DNA of 64,000 bases from Acetobacteraceae bacterium (GTDB lineage: Bacteria > Pseudomonadota > Alphaproteobacteria > Acetobacterales > Acetobacteraceae), in contig CP154827.1 of assembly GCA_039613835.1 (NCBI GenBank), positions 1,334,501-1,398,500 on the forward strand. The letters run 5' to 3'. Below the pieces are notes generated by a model. The model worked only from the letters and a program-made list of their open reading frames with translations. It searched no databases and was not told the DNA's origin. A program made the position numbers and the translations under genes. Within the stretch, counting starts at the first letter, position 1. Every line of letters begins with the position of its first letter. Shown in pieces: positions 19,064-30,069 of the stretch.

Positions 19064-20887
19064 TCAATTTGACGATGTTGACTTCGCCATTCTTTTACGC
19101 TCATGCGGGTCAAGATAGCGCTTCCGTAGACGTATGGCGGAAGGCGTGACCTCAACAAGCTCATCATCCTCGATATAGGCGATCGCCTGTTCAAGGCTCA
19201 TGCGACGCGGCGGGGTCAAAAGCAGTGCATCGTCCTTGCCGGCTGCGCGGATGTTCGTCAGCTTCTTTTCCCGGACAGCATTGACTTCGAGATCGTTCTC
19301 ACGGGAGTGCTCACCGAGGACCATTCCCAGATAGATCTTCTCCCCTGCCTCAACAAACAGCGTGCCACGATCCTGAAGTGAGAAAAGCGCGTAAGCTGTT
19401 GTCGCACCATCCTCGGCAGAAATCAAAGAGCCATTCCGGCGCCCTTCAATATTGCCTGCATGTGGACGATAACCGGCAAAAAGGCGGTTCATGATGCCCG
19501 TGCCACGCGTATCGGTCAGGAATTCACCATGGTAGCCGATCAACCCGCGCGAAGGGATGAGGAAGGTCAGGCGTTGTTTCCCACCGCCGGAAGGCCGCAT
19601 ATCCTGCATGACGCCTTTGCGCAGCGACATCTTCTCAACCACGACGCCGGAATAGGGCTCATCCACATCCACCAGAACCTCCTCAAAAGGTTCCTCCCGC
19701 TCACCCGTTTCCTCATTGGTGCGGTAAAGGACGCGTGGGCGGCCAATTGTAAGTTCGAACCCTTCACGCCGCATCGTCTCGATCAGCACGCCAAGCTGAA
19801 GCTCTCCGCGCCCGGCGACTTCGAACGCCTCACTTTCCGGACTTTCCGTCACTTTAATGGCGACGTTTCCTTCCGTCTCCTCGAAGAGACGGTCACGGAT
19901 CTGACGCGACGTGACTTTCTTGCCTTCACGACCGCCAAGCGGGCCATCATTGATTCGGAAGGTCATGGAGAGGGTCGGCGGATCAACCGGTGTGGAGGGA
20001 AGCGGGCTCTCCAGCGCGGGGTCGGCGATCGTATCGGGAATGGTCGCCTCAGACAATCCAGCCACAGCAATGATGTCACCGGCTTCCGCCTCATCAACTG
20101 GCACGCGCTCCAACCCGCGGAAGGAGAGGAGCTTTGTCAGACGACCTGATTCGATCACCTTACCATCCGGACGCAGCACGCGGACCGGCATATTCATCCG
20201 CGCGCGGCCCTGCTCAATCCGGCCTGTCAGGATGCGTCCGAGGAAGTTATCGCTCTCAAGGATCGTCGCGACCATGCCAAACGGCGCTTCCTTATCAAGA
20301 CCCGGAGACGAGACATGGCGCAGCACAAGGTCAAAAAGCGGTGAAAGATCCTTGCGCGGGCCGTCCATAACGTCATCCGCCCAGCCCTGCCGCCCGGAGG
20401 CATAAAGCATCGGGAAATCCAACTGATGCTCATCCGCGCCAAGCGCCGCGAACAGATCGAAGATTTCCTCATGCACTTCATCGGGACGCGCATCGCTGCG
20501 GTCAATTTTATTGACGACAACGATGGGACGCAGGCCACGGGCCAAAGCCTTGCCCAGCACGAACTTCGTCTGCGGAAGCGCGCCTTCAGCTGCATCGACA
20601 AGGATGATGGCGCCATCCACCATGCTCAAAATGCGCTCAACCTCACCGCCGAAATCCGCGTGGCCCGGCGTGTCGATGATGTTGATGCGTATATCCTGCC
20701 AGACGACAGATGTGCATTTGGCAAGGATGGTGATGCCGCGCTCACGCTCCAGATCGTTACTGTCCATAGCCCGCTCGGCAACGTGCTGATTTTCTCGGAA
20801 AGAACCGGATTGTTTCAGCAGCTGGTCAACGAGTGTCGTCTTGCCATGGTCAACATGGGCGATGATCGCGATGTTGCGAATGTCCAT
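19064..20887 (-). CDS. typA: Ribosome-associated GTPase TypA/BipA
   Basis: This 607-residue translational GTPase is intact over its whole length. G1 is [13 protein letters not shown] (residues 10-22), G2 region RGITI, G3 [12 protein letters not shown]4 NKIDRSDA. Elongation-factor-like domains follow, and the C-terminal domain ends in the positively charged [16 protein letters not shown] typical of BipA. It acts on the 50S subunit in ribosome assembly and stress adaptation. It is a useful reference for the lack of lesions in a long non-accessory gene. Confidence 0.97.
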   Translation of the reverse strand: MDIRNIAIIAHVDHGKTTLVDQLLKQSGSFRENQHVAERAMDSNDLERERGITILAKCTSVVWQDIRINIIDTPGHADFGGEVERILSMVDGAIILVDAAEGALPQTKFVLGKALARGLRPIVVVNKIDRSDARPDEVHEEIFDLFAALGADEHQLDFPMLYASGRQGWADDVMDGPRKDLSPLFDLVLRHVSSPGLDKEAPFGMVATILESDNFLGRILTGRIEQGRARMNMPVRVLRPDGKVIESGRLTKLLSFRGLERVPVDEAEAGDIIAVAGLSEATIPDTIADPALESPLPSTPVDPPTLSMTFRINDGPLGGREGKKVTSRQIRDRLFEETEGNVAIKVTESPESEAFEVAGRGELQLGVLIETMRREGFELTIGRPRVLYRTNEETGEREEPFEEVLVDVDEPYSGVVVEKMSLRKGVMQDMRPSGGGKQRLTFLIPSRGLIGYHGEFLTDTRGTGIMNRLFAGYRPHAGNIEGRRNGSLISAEDGATTAYALFSLQDRGTLFVEAGEKIYLGMVLGEHSRENDLEVNAVREKKLTNIRAAGKDDALLLTPPRRMSLEQAIAYIEDDELVEVTPSAIRLRKRYLDPHERKRMAKSTSSN

Positions 20888-21105
20888 AAGTGATTCCGAA
20901 AATGATCCGGCCCGATGTCAGGCGGAAATGATAAGGGCGCGCCCGCATCTTGCGAGTACAATGTGCCTGTCTTCTGCACAATTTTGCCTTTGAAAGCAAA
21001 TGAAAGCCGCAAAAGCGAGGAATTTTCACGCGCCAGGCCGGGGCCGACCCCGTGGGCATCAACCTAGCGGCCCGGGTAAAAGCGCGTTCCCGCCTCCCGC
21101 ACGTT

Positions 21106-22080
21106 TCAGGCCAGCGCGAACTCTGCATTCGGTCTTGCCCCCATGCGAGCAATGACGGAGGCCGCCGCCGCATGACCTGCCTGCGCACAAGCAATCAAAT
21201 CACGCCCGCGCGTGTAAAAAGCGAGGAACCCGCCAGCAAAAGCATCGCCCGCCCCGGTGGAATCCACGAGTTTGACGGGATGGGTCGGGATGGTGGTCAC
21301 ATTTTTACCTTCAATGATGACGGCGCCCTGCTCCGACCTGGTGATCACCGCCAACATGGCGTCATCCGCAACATGACGGATGGCTTCGTCAAAATCCTGC
21401 GTCTCATAAAGCGCGCATATCTCTGCCTCATTGGCAAAAACAATATCGATATGATGACGGATCAGCTCCAGAAACGCTGCCCGATGCCGATCGACGCAGA
21501 AAGAGTCGGAGAGAGTCAACGCCACCTTCCGCCCCGCTTTATGCGCCATGGAAGCCGCTTCCCGGAAAGCGGATTGCGCTTCGGCCTTATCAAAAAGATA
21601 TCCCTCCATATAGAGAATGGATGCGGAGATGATGAATGCCTCATCGAGATCGTCACGATTGAATAAAGTGCTGATGCCGAGATAAGTATGCATTGTCCTC
21701 TGCCCATCCGGCGTGACGAGGATGATGCAACGCGCCGTGGGCATGGCTGCATTTCCGATGGGTTCCGAGGGGAAGCTGATTCCCTGGCCCCGCAATTCCG
21801 CAATATATTGGCGCCCCGCCGCATCGGCGGCGACCTTCCCCAGATAACCGACACGTGCACCGATGCGATGCGCCACAACGGCCGTATTTGCCGCAGAGCC
21901 ACCGCCCATAACTTCCTTCGGCGTGATCATCGATTCAATATGTGCCGCCTCTTCCGCATCGACGAGCATCATCGCCCCCGGCGTTGCACCTAAAAGCGAC
22001 AATGTCTCAGGAGAAACAGGGGCGAGAATATCGACGATGGCATTACCGATACAAAGCAGATCAAGGGCGGCTTTTGACAT
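21106..22080 (-). CDS. PfkB-family sugar/nucleoside kinase, adenosine-kinase-like
   Basis: This 324-residue ribokinase-family protein has an N-terminal GNAIVDILAPV, the glycine-rich lid GGGSAANTAV (about residues 59-68) and the catalytic/anion-hole motif DSTGAGDAFAGGF (about 277-289). Alphaproteobacterial homologues of this length are usually annotated as adenosine kinase or nucleoside kinase, converting adenosine to AMP; substrate specificity cannot be read from sequence. Transcribed alone, divergent from the bactofilin locus. Confidence 0.88.
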   Translation of the reverse strand: MSKAALDLLCIGNAIVDILAPVSPETLSLLGATPGAMMLVDAEEAAHIESMITPKEVMGGGSAANTAVVAHRIGARVGYLGKVAADAAGRQYIAELRGQGISFPSEPIGNAAMPTARCIILVTPDGQRTMHTYLGISTLFNRDDLDEAFIISASILYMEGYLFDKAEAQSAFREAASMAHKAGRKVALTLSDSFCVDRHRAAFLELIRHHIDIVFANEAEICALYETQDFDEAIRHVADDAMLAVITRSEQGAVIIEGKNVTTIPTHPVKLVDSTGAGDAFAGGFLAFYTRGRDLIACAQAGHAAAASVIARMGARPNAEFALA

Positions 22081-22387
22081 GAGAACTCCGATGACATGAC
22101 AGGGGCAGCCGGGACGCCTCCCTTATTATGGTAACGACATCATAAAGATTTTTGTGGATCATGCCAGTAATGACAGATCTTAACCCGACCTTCATCGCCG
22201 TCATGAATAAAGTTTGAGTGGTTATGAGGAAACTCATAGCCGCCTCAACTTTTTAACATTATGATTTCGGGAGTTCGCTGCCGCCCTCCTGCAATATACG
22301 TAGCCCGCGCCGCGAAACTAAACCGTCAAACTGCCGACGCTTCGTGGAGGTTTTTCGACCCCGACATGCGATATTGAGGAGGTGAGC

Positions 22388-22510
22388 ATGTTTAAAAAAC
22401 GTAAGACCGAAACAACGGACAAACAGGAGACCCCCGAAAAGGAAACTGGAGCAGCCGAAATCAAGGCGCCCACCCCCCCCGCCGCAGGACCGTGTCGCGC
22501 CTGTGAATAA
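22388..22510 (+). CDS. Leader frame: probable true bactofilin N-terminus, off-frame at a poly-C tract
   Basis: This 40-residue frame begins MFKKRKTETTDKQETPEKET and has an excellent ribosome-binding site (GAGGAGGTGAGC directly before ATG). It runs into a tract of eight C residues at 22473-22480 and then stops at 22508-22510. With nine Cs the frame would continue as PPQDRVAPVNKPSTF straight into the bactofilin. The basic, disordered N-terminus is typical of bactofilins. It is either a broken first exon-like part of that gene (real or sequencing indel) or a separate leader peptide. Confidence 0.5.
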   Translation: MFKKRKTETTDKQETPEKETGAAEIKAPTPPAAGPCRACE

Positions 22511-23036
22511 GCCATCCACCTTTACCCCACCCCTTATGAAGGAAGCCTCATCCATGTCCCGCAGCCCATTTGCCGCTCCCACTGGTCAAAATGCGACGAC
22601 CCGCCCCATCCCCGGCACGCTTGGCGTGCAGCAATCAGGTGACAAGGCTGAGCGACGCACCCTTGTTGTTGGTCGCGGCATTTCGGTGCAGGGCACTGTG
22701 CAGGATGCTGAGAGACTTGTCGTTGAAGGCACAGTTGAGGCCAACATGCTCCAGGCGAAGGAGCTTTACGTCGCGCAGGGCGGCGTCCTCCGTGGTGAAG
22801 TCGAGGTTGAAGACGCGGAACTGGCCGGTGAAATTGACGGCACCCTGACCGTGAAGGGCAATCTGACCGTCCGCGCGACCGGCCGACTGATCGGCAAAAC
22901 CCGCTGCAAGCGTCTTCAGGTTGAAGAAGGCGGTCAGATCTCCGGCCATCTGGAAATGATCCTTGACAGTGCAGGCCCCGGCGCTGAGAAGGCCGAGTTC
23001 ACCGTCGCGGATCGTGAGAAATCACCCGCCGTCTGA
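22503..23036 (+). CDS. Bactofilin (polymer-forming cytoskeletal protein)
   Basis: The central region RTLVVGRGISVQGTVQDAER through QVEEGGQISGHLEMI forms the right-handed beta-helix DUF583/bactofilin domain, with the usual repeating V.G.V...L...G.L...G pattern. Bactofilins polymerise without nucleotide at the inner membrane and organise cell shape or polarity. The annotated GTG at 22503 has no ribosome-binding site; the ATG at 22554 (MSRSPFAAPT) has AAGGAAG 9 bases upstream. The strongest start in the region is at 22388, in another frame. A good terminator follows. Confidence 0.88.
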   Translation: MNKPSTFTPPLMKEASSMSRSPFAAPTGQNATTRPIPGTLGVQQSGDKAERRTLVVGRGISVQGTVQDAERLVVEGTVEANMLQAKELYVAQGGVLRGEVEVEDAELAGEIDGTLTVKGNLTVRATGRLIGKTRCKRLQVEEGGQISGHLEMILDSAGPGAEKAEFTVADREKSPAV

Positions 23037-23053
23037 TCGCTCCGAAAAATACA

Positions 23054-23094
23054 AAGGGCAGGTCGCGCTACCCCCTGGCGCCCTGCCCTTTTTA
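23054..23094 (+). terminator. Rho-independent terminator of the bactofilin gene
   Basis: The stem AAGGGCAGG / CCTGCCCTT with an additional inner GCG-CGC pairing is followed by TTTTT. It begins 18 bases after the bactofilin stop and faces the convergent gcrA gene. Confidence 0.88.
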
Positions 23095-23141
23095 TGCCGT
23101 GATATTGCCGTTGGGTAACCAATCCCCTCGCGACGCGCCTC

Positions 23142-23858
23142 TTAATTTCCGGAATGGTCACGCCTGTCGCGTAACTTGACGTAGGCGACGGCGCAATGTT
23201 CCGCGCAGTAAGGTTTGCCCGGGACTGGCTTCGCACCGCAAAACCGGAATTCCGGCGTTCCCGGATCACCGAAGGGCCAGCAGCAGGATGGCCCGCGCTT
23301 GGTGCCATTATCGACATTGAGAGGCTTGAGAAGCGGCCTGAGCTCCTTTTCCGTCAGCGCCTTCTCCGTTGCGCTCACTTTAGGAGGTGTCGCGGCAGGG
23401 GCCTTCGCGGTAACGGAGGGCGCGGAGGGTGCCTTGGCCGGCGCCGCCTTGACGCTTCGCGCGGAGGCCGTCCCATTCGGCGCAGATGGGGCGGGTCTTG
23501 TGCTCACTGACGCGGATTGCTTCGGCGCCGCAGGCGTGGCCGGTACGGATTTCAGTGTCGGAGGCGAGGCTTTCACCGGTTTTCTGCTGGAAGCTGGCGT
23601 CTCAGCAGGCGCGCTCACTTTTTTTGGCTGTGTCGCCTTTGCAGTGGATCTCGCGGGTTTTTCTTTGGATGCGGTGGCAGATTTGGTGGGCCGCCCCCCT
23701 GAACGAATCGGCGAAGGACGCAGTGGCAGGCCCAGACGGTGCGCTTTCCCGACAACCGCGTTTTTGGTGATGTTCAGTTGACGCCCGATTTCAGCGGTGG
23801 AGAGCCCCTGCTGCCATAGCTCCTGCAGACGCGCAATTGTTTCATTCGTCCATTCCAC
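23142..23858 (-). CDS. gcrA: Cell-cycle regulator GcrA
   Basis: This is a 238-residue GcrA. The N-terminal helix-turn-helix WTNETIARLQELWQQGLS, then GRQLNITKNAVVGKAHRLGL, recognises promoters with methylated GANTC. A long Ala/Pro/Lys/Ser-rich linker follows, and the C-terminal sigma70-contacting region contains CCWPFGDPG and FCGAKPVPGKPYCAEHC. The frame is open 29 codons further upstream, but the GTG at 23856-23858 is preceded by GGAGGAG at optimal spacing and gives the conserved start V-EWTNE. GcrA is restricted to alphaproteobacteria, which supports the taxonomic placement. Confidence 0.93.
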   Translation of the reverse strand: MEWTNETIARLQELWQQGLSTAEIGRQLNITKNAVVGKAHRLGLPLRPSPIRSGGRPTKSATASKEKPARSTAKATQPKKVSAPAETPASSRKPVKASPPTLKSVPATPAAPKQSASVSTRPAPSAPNGTASARSVKAAPAKAPSAPSVTAKAPAATPPKVSATEKALTEKELRPLLKPLNVDNGTKRGPSCCWPFGDPGTPEFRFCGAKPVPGKPYCAEHCAVAYVKLRDRRDHSGN

Positions 23859-23941
23859 GACCAGAACTCCTCCGACACCAACTGTCGGTTTATACTCAAA
23901 TCTCGTTGAGATTACGCAAAATGAGACTTCCTGCCGCGATG

Positions 23942-25182
23942 TCAAGTGGCGCTTTTCGGTTGACCGCCGTGAGGTTCAGGTGACACGGGGTCACCGCGCT
24001 CCGTGAAGGCGATTTTTTGCCCGTTAATATAAATCGCCTGCCTGCCGGAGAGAAATGCGAGGGCCGCCGCCCCGAACACCTCGTGACGCCATCCCGACAG
24101 CGCTTTAACGTCGCGCGCCCCCAGGGCGATGCGATCAATATCGTCATTATTCGCGACCAGACGCGGCGAGATACGGTGCGCCTCACACTGGATGGTCAAT
24201 AAAAGCCGCAAGAGCGCGACGACACCGGCGGAAGGCCGCGCGCCGTCCGGACACGTTTGGGAAGGCGCGGTAAAGCCTCATCCGGCAGTGCGCACCCCTC
24301 ATCTATCGCGGCAAGCAGCCCCTCACCGGATTTACTTTGCACAAACCCGCGCGTCACGCCGCGAACACGTTCCAGAGCCTGCGCGTCGGCGGGGCGGATC
24401 GCGGCGATCTCGAGCAGACTTTCATCCCGGATAACGCGTTGGCGGGGGATATTCAGCTTCTGCGCCTCACGTTCCCGCCAGGCCGCGACTTCCCGCAAAA
24501 GGCCCAGCATACGCCGATTATGCGTGCGGGGCTTCAGACGCTCCCATTGTTTTTCCGGGTCAGACTGAAAAGTCGCGGGGTCCTGCAACACGGCGAACTC
24601 AGCCTGCGCCCAATCCTGTCGTCCGGCTGCGGCAAGTTCATCCCGCAAAGCTTCATACACTTCACGCAGGTAGGTGACATCCGCAGCCGCGTAATCCCGT
24701 TGCGCCGGCGTCAAAGGGCGGATGGATCAATCACTGAATCGATGCGCCTTATCGATGCTTCGCCCTGTCAGGACCTGCACCAAGGAGTCGTAACCGACCT
24801 GATCCCCGTATCCAGCCACCATTGCGGCGACCTGCGTGTCGTAAATCGGCGTCGGCAAATCGCCGAACAGATGCAGGAAAATCTCCAGATCCTGACGGAC
24901 GGCGTGGAAGACCTTGACGCAATCTTTTACCTGAAGGAGTGCGGCAAGCGGTGCCAGATCCATCCCCTCGGCACAGACATCAATCAGGGCCACATCCGCC
25001 GCACCGGCGAGTTGCACAAGACATAATTCTGGCTAATAAGTCTTTTCCCGCATAAATTCGGCGTCGATTGTGACGAAAGACTCGTTTGCAAGGCGCATGC
25101 AGAGTTTTTCCAGCGCCGCATACGTAATGATCAATTCGGGTACCGGATAACGCGACTTGGGGGCCGGGCGCTTTCTTTGCAA
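23942..25182 (-). pseudogene. rnd: Ribonuclease D, two nonsense codons and a frameshift
   Basis: RNase D is a 3'-5' exonuclease in tRNA maturation. The N-terminus reads [13 protein letters not shown], then the first exonuclease motif [14 protein letters not shown], where the conserved WPELC is interrupted: TGG has become TAG at 25033-25035. The same frame continues (LVQLAGAADVALID, HAVRQDLEIF) to the conserved HRFSDWSIRPL, where the Trp is TGA at 24727-24729. It then continues through PAQRDYAAADVTYL and the HRDC region. Near 24210 the frame shifts into the C-terminal tail ending at 23942. The start is uncertain because only TTG codons are available (25182 or 25134). Confidence 0.93.
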
Positions 25183-25215
25183 ACGATGCTCCTTCGGGTC
25201 GAGAGGAAAAAATTT

Positions 25216-25686
25216 GTGACTCAACGTGATAACGGGCCTGACGGGCTGACGCAACTCGGGCAGAAAACGCCCACACCGCAGAGCCCGGAAGAGGCGCATC
25301 TCGAGGCGGTCTCCGCCCCGCACCGTGGTCAGGATTACGTCATTCGTTTTACCGCGCCTGAGTTTACATCGCTCTGCCCCATTACCGGACAGCCTGACTT
25401 TGCGCATATTGTGATTGACTATATTCCTGACGCGCTGATTGTTGAAAGCAAGTCCCTCAAGCTATTTCTGCAAAGCTTCCGCAATCACGGGGCTTTTCAC
25501 GAAGATTGCTCTCTGACGATTGCGCAGCGTCTCGTTGAAAGATTGAAGCCGAAATGGCTGCGGATCGGCGCTTACTGGTATCCGCGCGGCGGTATTCCCA
25601 TTGATGTTTTCTGGCAGACAGGTCCGGCACCGTCCCATGTGTGGCTCCCTCCGCAAGACGTTAAATCTTATCGCGGTCGCGGTTAA
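25216..25686 (+). CDS. queF: NADPH-dependent preQ0 reductase QueF
   Basis: This 156-residue single-domain QueF contains the catalytic-cysteine segment [14 protein letters not shown] and the QueF motif [21 protein letters not shown]. It reduces 7-cyano-7-deazaguanine to preQ1 for queuosine tRNA modification. The frame is open 13 codons upstream, but the GTG at 25216 follows GAGAGGAAAA and gives the natural start [10 protein letters not shown]. It is divergent from the broken rnd. Confidence 0.94.
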   Translation: MTQRDNGPDGLTQLGQKTPTPQSPEEAHLEAVSAPHRGQDYVIRFTAPEFTSLCPITGQPDFAHIVIDYIPDALIVESKSLKLFLQSFRNHGAFHEDCSLTIAQRLVERLKPKWLRIGAYWYPRGGIPIDVFWQTGPAPSHVWLPPQDVKSYRGRG

Positions 25687-25950
25687 GTCGACTCGGTACG
25701 CGCGCTGTTCCGCCTAAAGTAACGATGAATTGATCAAGGAATTGAGGTTTCGCCAGTCATTTCACCGCTGTGAAAAAAAAAATTTAGGTTAGTGGGCTTT
25801 AAACTATGGGATAGTCTAACCCCGCGTTTAGATATTGGACAACTTCATCAAAATTTTGCTTCAGGCGAATGCGATGCAATTTTTCAAAAATCATATGTTC
25901 ATGATTCTCAGGCCATTTGAGGGACCTGTTTCGAGAGGGTGAATTTTAGA

Positions 25951-27188
25951 ATGAGCGAGCAGTCAGACGGGTCCGATGGGGCGCTTCCGGCAGATCAATG
26001 CAACGCGCCTGGTGTCCAGGGTGAAGAAAGCCCTGGCGGCGGCGACGCCATTCTGGACCGCGCGGACGCACCACAAGCGGAGCCGCGGGCTTTTCCCTGC
26101 CTCTTGAATTTGACCCGCAGGCCAAAGTCTATTTGCATGAGCATGGGGCTGAGTCGACTGACTATTGCTTCCATCTCGCCAATATTCTGCACATGAATGG
26201 TAATGTGGTGGAAGCTTCCATTATCTATCGTCGCGCCTATGACTTACACTCTAAATCACCGACGCAATATCGAATGCGCGAGCCCTTCTTTAGGTACGCT
26301 TGCTGACCTTGCTGAAATCTGGCCAATCTGTGCCGCCGGAAGAGCTGCAGGAAATGCGCAGCCTGAGTATACCTTACGCTCAATATATTGAAGGCGTTCA
26401 GAAAGGGTGGAACGGTGCCTCGGCGATTGAGGCGCTCAAAACCATCGGCAATGCTTTCGAGGAATTTCACACAGGGGAGGAAGCTGACACGCTTTGGCTT
26501 GGCTTTGCCCTACGTGCAAAGCCAAGCCTTTTTGATGTGCGATTAGATGTCAATTCACCATCAACGCGCATTCCACGCCGAATCTTTATGTATTGGGACA
26601 AAAACCCGCCGCCGGAAATTGCGGAGAACTTTGATTATCATCGCAAGCTGAGTGGCTTCGAAGTCCGTATCATGGATTTCGCCGAGGCGACGGAGTGGCT
26701 CTATGATAATCATGGTATTGAGGCGCGCTATCTTCCTGAATGCCCGCCACCCAGCTGAAGCCGCGGATTTTCTGGGATTACATCTATTGCAGGCGCTTGG
26801 CGGATGGTGGCTCGATGCCGACCTGAAATTGGGCAAGCAGGCGACGCTCGATTTCATGGCGACCCGGACGAAAAGCGCGACGTTTCTGCTGACGAGAGGT
26901 CATGTCGTGCATAATGACTTCTTCGGAACCTGCCCGAATAATGAGGTCCTCTCCGACTCGCTCCTATCCATCTACAGAAACTGTTATCTCCATCCGGGGC
27001 TGTTTATTGCCTATAAAACCGGCCCGGACGTTTATGCACGTGCGATTAACCGGATTGCCTATCGCAGCTTAAATGGAAACCGTCCCAAGCAATCCATTGA
27101 AATTCATGATCAAGCCAAATTTAATGAGCGGATTGAAGAATTTCATACGCCTTACAAATTCCAGACACCGAACTGGCGCGCGTTCTGA
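25951..27188 (+). pseudogene. Sugar transferase (DXD type) with N-terminal repeat-like region, frameshifted
   Basis: The start at 25951 (MSEQSDGSDGALP, GAGAGG upstream) leads into an acidic region. Then, in a second frame, FDPQAKVYLHEHG and YCFHLANILHMNGNVVEASI suggest a TPR-like helical segment. From 26300 a third frame gives PRRIFMYWDKNPPPEIAENF, the usual opening of glycosyltransferases of the capsular-polysaccharide/Gly_transf_sug type. After another shift near 26745 follow FLNARHPAEAADFLGLHLLQ and the catalytic GGWWLDADLKL. At least three frame changes are required. The flanking intergenic DNA (25687-25950) has no feature I recognise. It probably decorated surface polysaccharide before it was lost. 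Confidence 0.7.
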
Positions 27189-27251
27189 TCGCGCGTGGCT
27201 GTTTTTTAAGGGATCAGTCTGGAGGCGCGTGAGACCTGCGCCTCGCGACGG

Positions 27252-27671
27252 TCAATAGGTCGAGGATTTTTCTTCCGCCGTCTCAATTTCAGCGCGAACA
27301 ATCTGGATACGGCGTGCGATGCGATCCTGCTCCACGACATTTTCAGCCGTCACATTGGCAAGTGCGGCTTCCAGCCCCTCCAGCGCCGTGTAGGCGTCGC
27401 GGGTTGAAATGTCACTGACGGAATAGGCATCATCAGCCAGAACCGTGCATTTCTCGGCATTCATATCCGCGAAACCACCCGCGATGAAGAAAGTGCCGGC
27501 CACTTTCTCGCCCTGATAATAGGGCAGAACCCCGCCCCGCAATGAAATCATCAGAGGAGCACGCTCCGGCATGGCGGCGATATCGCCCTCCTCACCAGGG
27601 ATAACCGCCATATCCACGTCGGCGCTGAACAGGATTTTTTCAGGACTGATAATTTCAAGCAGGACAGGCAT
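27252..27671 (-). CDS. atpC: F1 ATP synthase epsilon subunit
   Basis: This 139-residue subunit has the N-terminal beta-sandwich (LLEIISPEKILFSADVDMAV, GEEGDIAAMPERAPLM) and a C-terminal helical domain. It is the last gene of the atpHAGDC operon, 2 bases after the atpD stop. It couples the rotor to catalysis and can inhibit ATP hydrolysis. Confidence 0.94.
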   Translation of the reverse strand: MPVLLEIISPEKILFSADVDMAVIPGEEGDIAAMPERAPLMISLRGGVLPYYQGEKVAGTFFIAGGFADMNAEKCTVLADDAYSVSDISTRDAYTALEGLEAALANVTAENVVEQDRIARRIQIVRAEIETAEEKSSTY

Positions 27672-27673
27672 GA

Positions 27674-29140
<1,467 letters not shown>

Positions 29141-29163
29141 TTACAGGCTCCTGCGTAAAAGTC

Positions 29164-30060
29164 TCAGACGGCTTCAGCGCCGGAGATAATCTCGATAAGT
29201 TCACGGGTGATATTGGCTTGGCGGGTACGGTTATAATGTTGGGAAAGCCGGTCAATCGCCTTGCCCGCATTGCGGGTCGCATTATCCATCGCCGCCATGC
29301 GGGCCCCTTGCTCACCCGCTGCACTCTCAAGCAGGGCGGCATAAAGCTGCACTTTGAGGTTTCTCGGCAGGATCTGCTCAAGCAGACTTTCCTCATCCGG
29401 TTCAAAACTATAAAGGGGCTGATCCGCCTCCGAGGGCGCATCCTTTTTAGCCTCGGGCGCTTCTTCATCGACAGCAAGCGGGACCAGGGGAAGCGTAACC
29501 GGCGTTTGCGTCATGGCATTGACGAAGCGGTTATAGACCACCGAAACCTTATCGATTTCGCCCTTCTCCAGCATGGAAATAATGCGGTCACTCAATTGGG
29601 ATGCGACATCAAACGGCACTTCCTTCCCGCCTGTGCCGGGCAGCTTCTCCACGATCTCTGACGGAAAAGCGCGCTGCGCAATATCGCCGCCCTTGCGTCC
29701 AAGAGGTAGCAACATCAAAGTTTCACCATTTTGGGAAATCTGACCCGCGAGGCTTCGGACAGCGCGACCAATCTGCGCATTGAAACCCCCGGCAAGGCCA
29801 AGGTCACTTGTCAACATGATGACAAGGTGCTCCTTGCCCTGCCCCCCACGCATCAGGATGGGGGCCGTCTCACTGGCGGGCGTCGCGGCAACCAGCTCAG
29901 CCATCATGTGACGCATCGCTTCCGCATAAGGACGTGACGCCTCCGCACGCGTTTGAAAGCGACGCAGCTTCGAGGCGGCGACCATTTTCATGGCGCTCGT
30001 AATTTTGCGCTGTGATTTGACGCCCGTGATGCGGGCGCGCAGTTCCTTCAGCGAGGTCAT
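29164..30060 (-). CDS. atpG: F1 ATP synthase gamma subunit
   Basis: This 298-residue rotor subunit has terminal helices TSLKELRARITGVKSQRKIT and ARQANITRELIEIISGAEAV that form the coiled-coil shaft, and the conserved MKMVAASKLRR. An acidic insert (EAPEAKKDAPSEADQ) lies in the middle. The order between atpA and atpD is standard. Confidence 0.96.
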   Translation of the reverse strand: MTSLKELRARITGVKSQRKITSAMKMVAASKLRRFQTRAEASRPYAEAMRHMMAELVAATPASETAPILMRGGQGKEHLVIMLTSDLGLAGGFNAQIGRAVRSLAGQISQNGETLMLLPLGRKGGDIAQRAFPSEIVEKLPGTGGKEVPFDVASQLSDRIISMLEKGEIDKVSVVYNRFVNAMTQTPVTLPLVPLAVDEEAPEAKKDAPSEADQPLYSFEPDEESLLEQILPRNLKVQLYAALLESAAGEQGARMAAMDNATRNAGKAIDRLSQHYNRTRQANITRELIEIISGAEAV

Positions 30061-30069
30061 GACCCGTCC

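Noticed and set aside
23215..23781. A 188-codon plus-strand frame antisense to gcrA.
   Set aside because: It mirrors the repetitive Ala/Pro/Lys linker of GcrA; gcrA has a good start and conserved domains.
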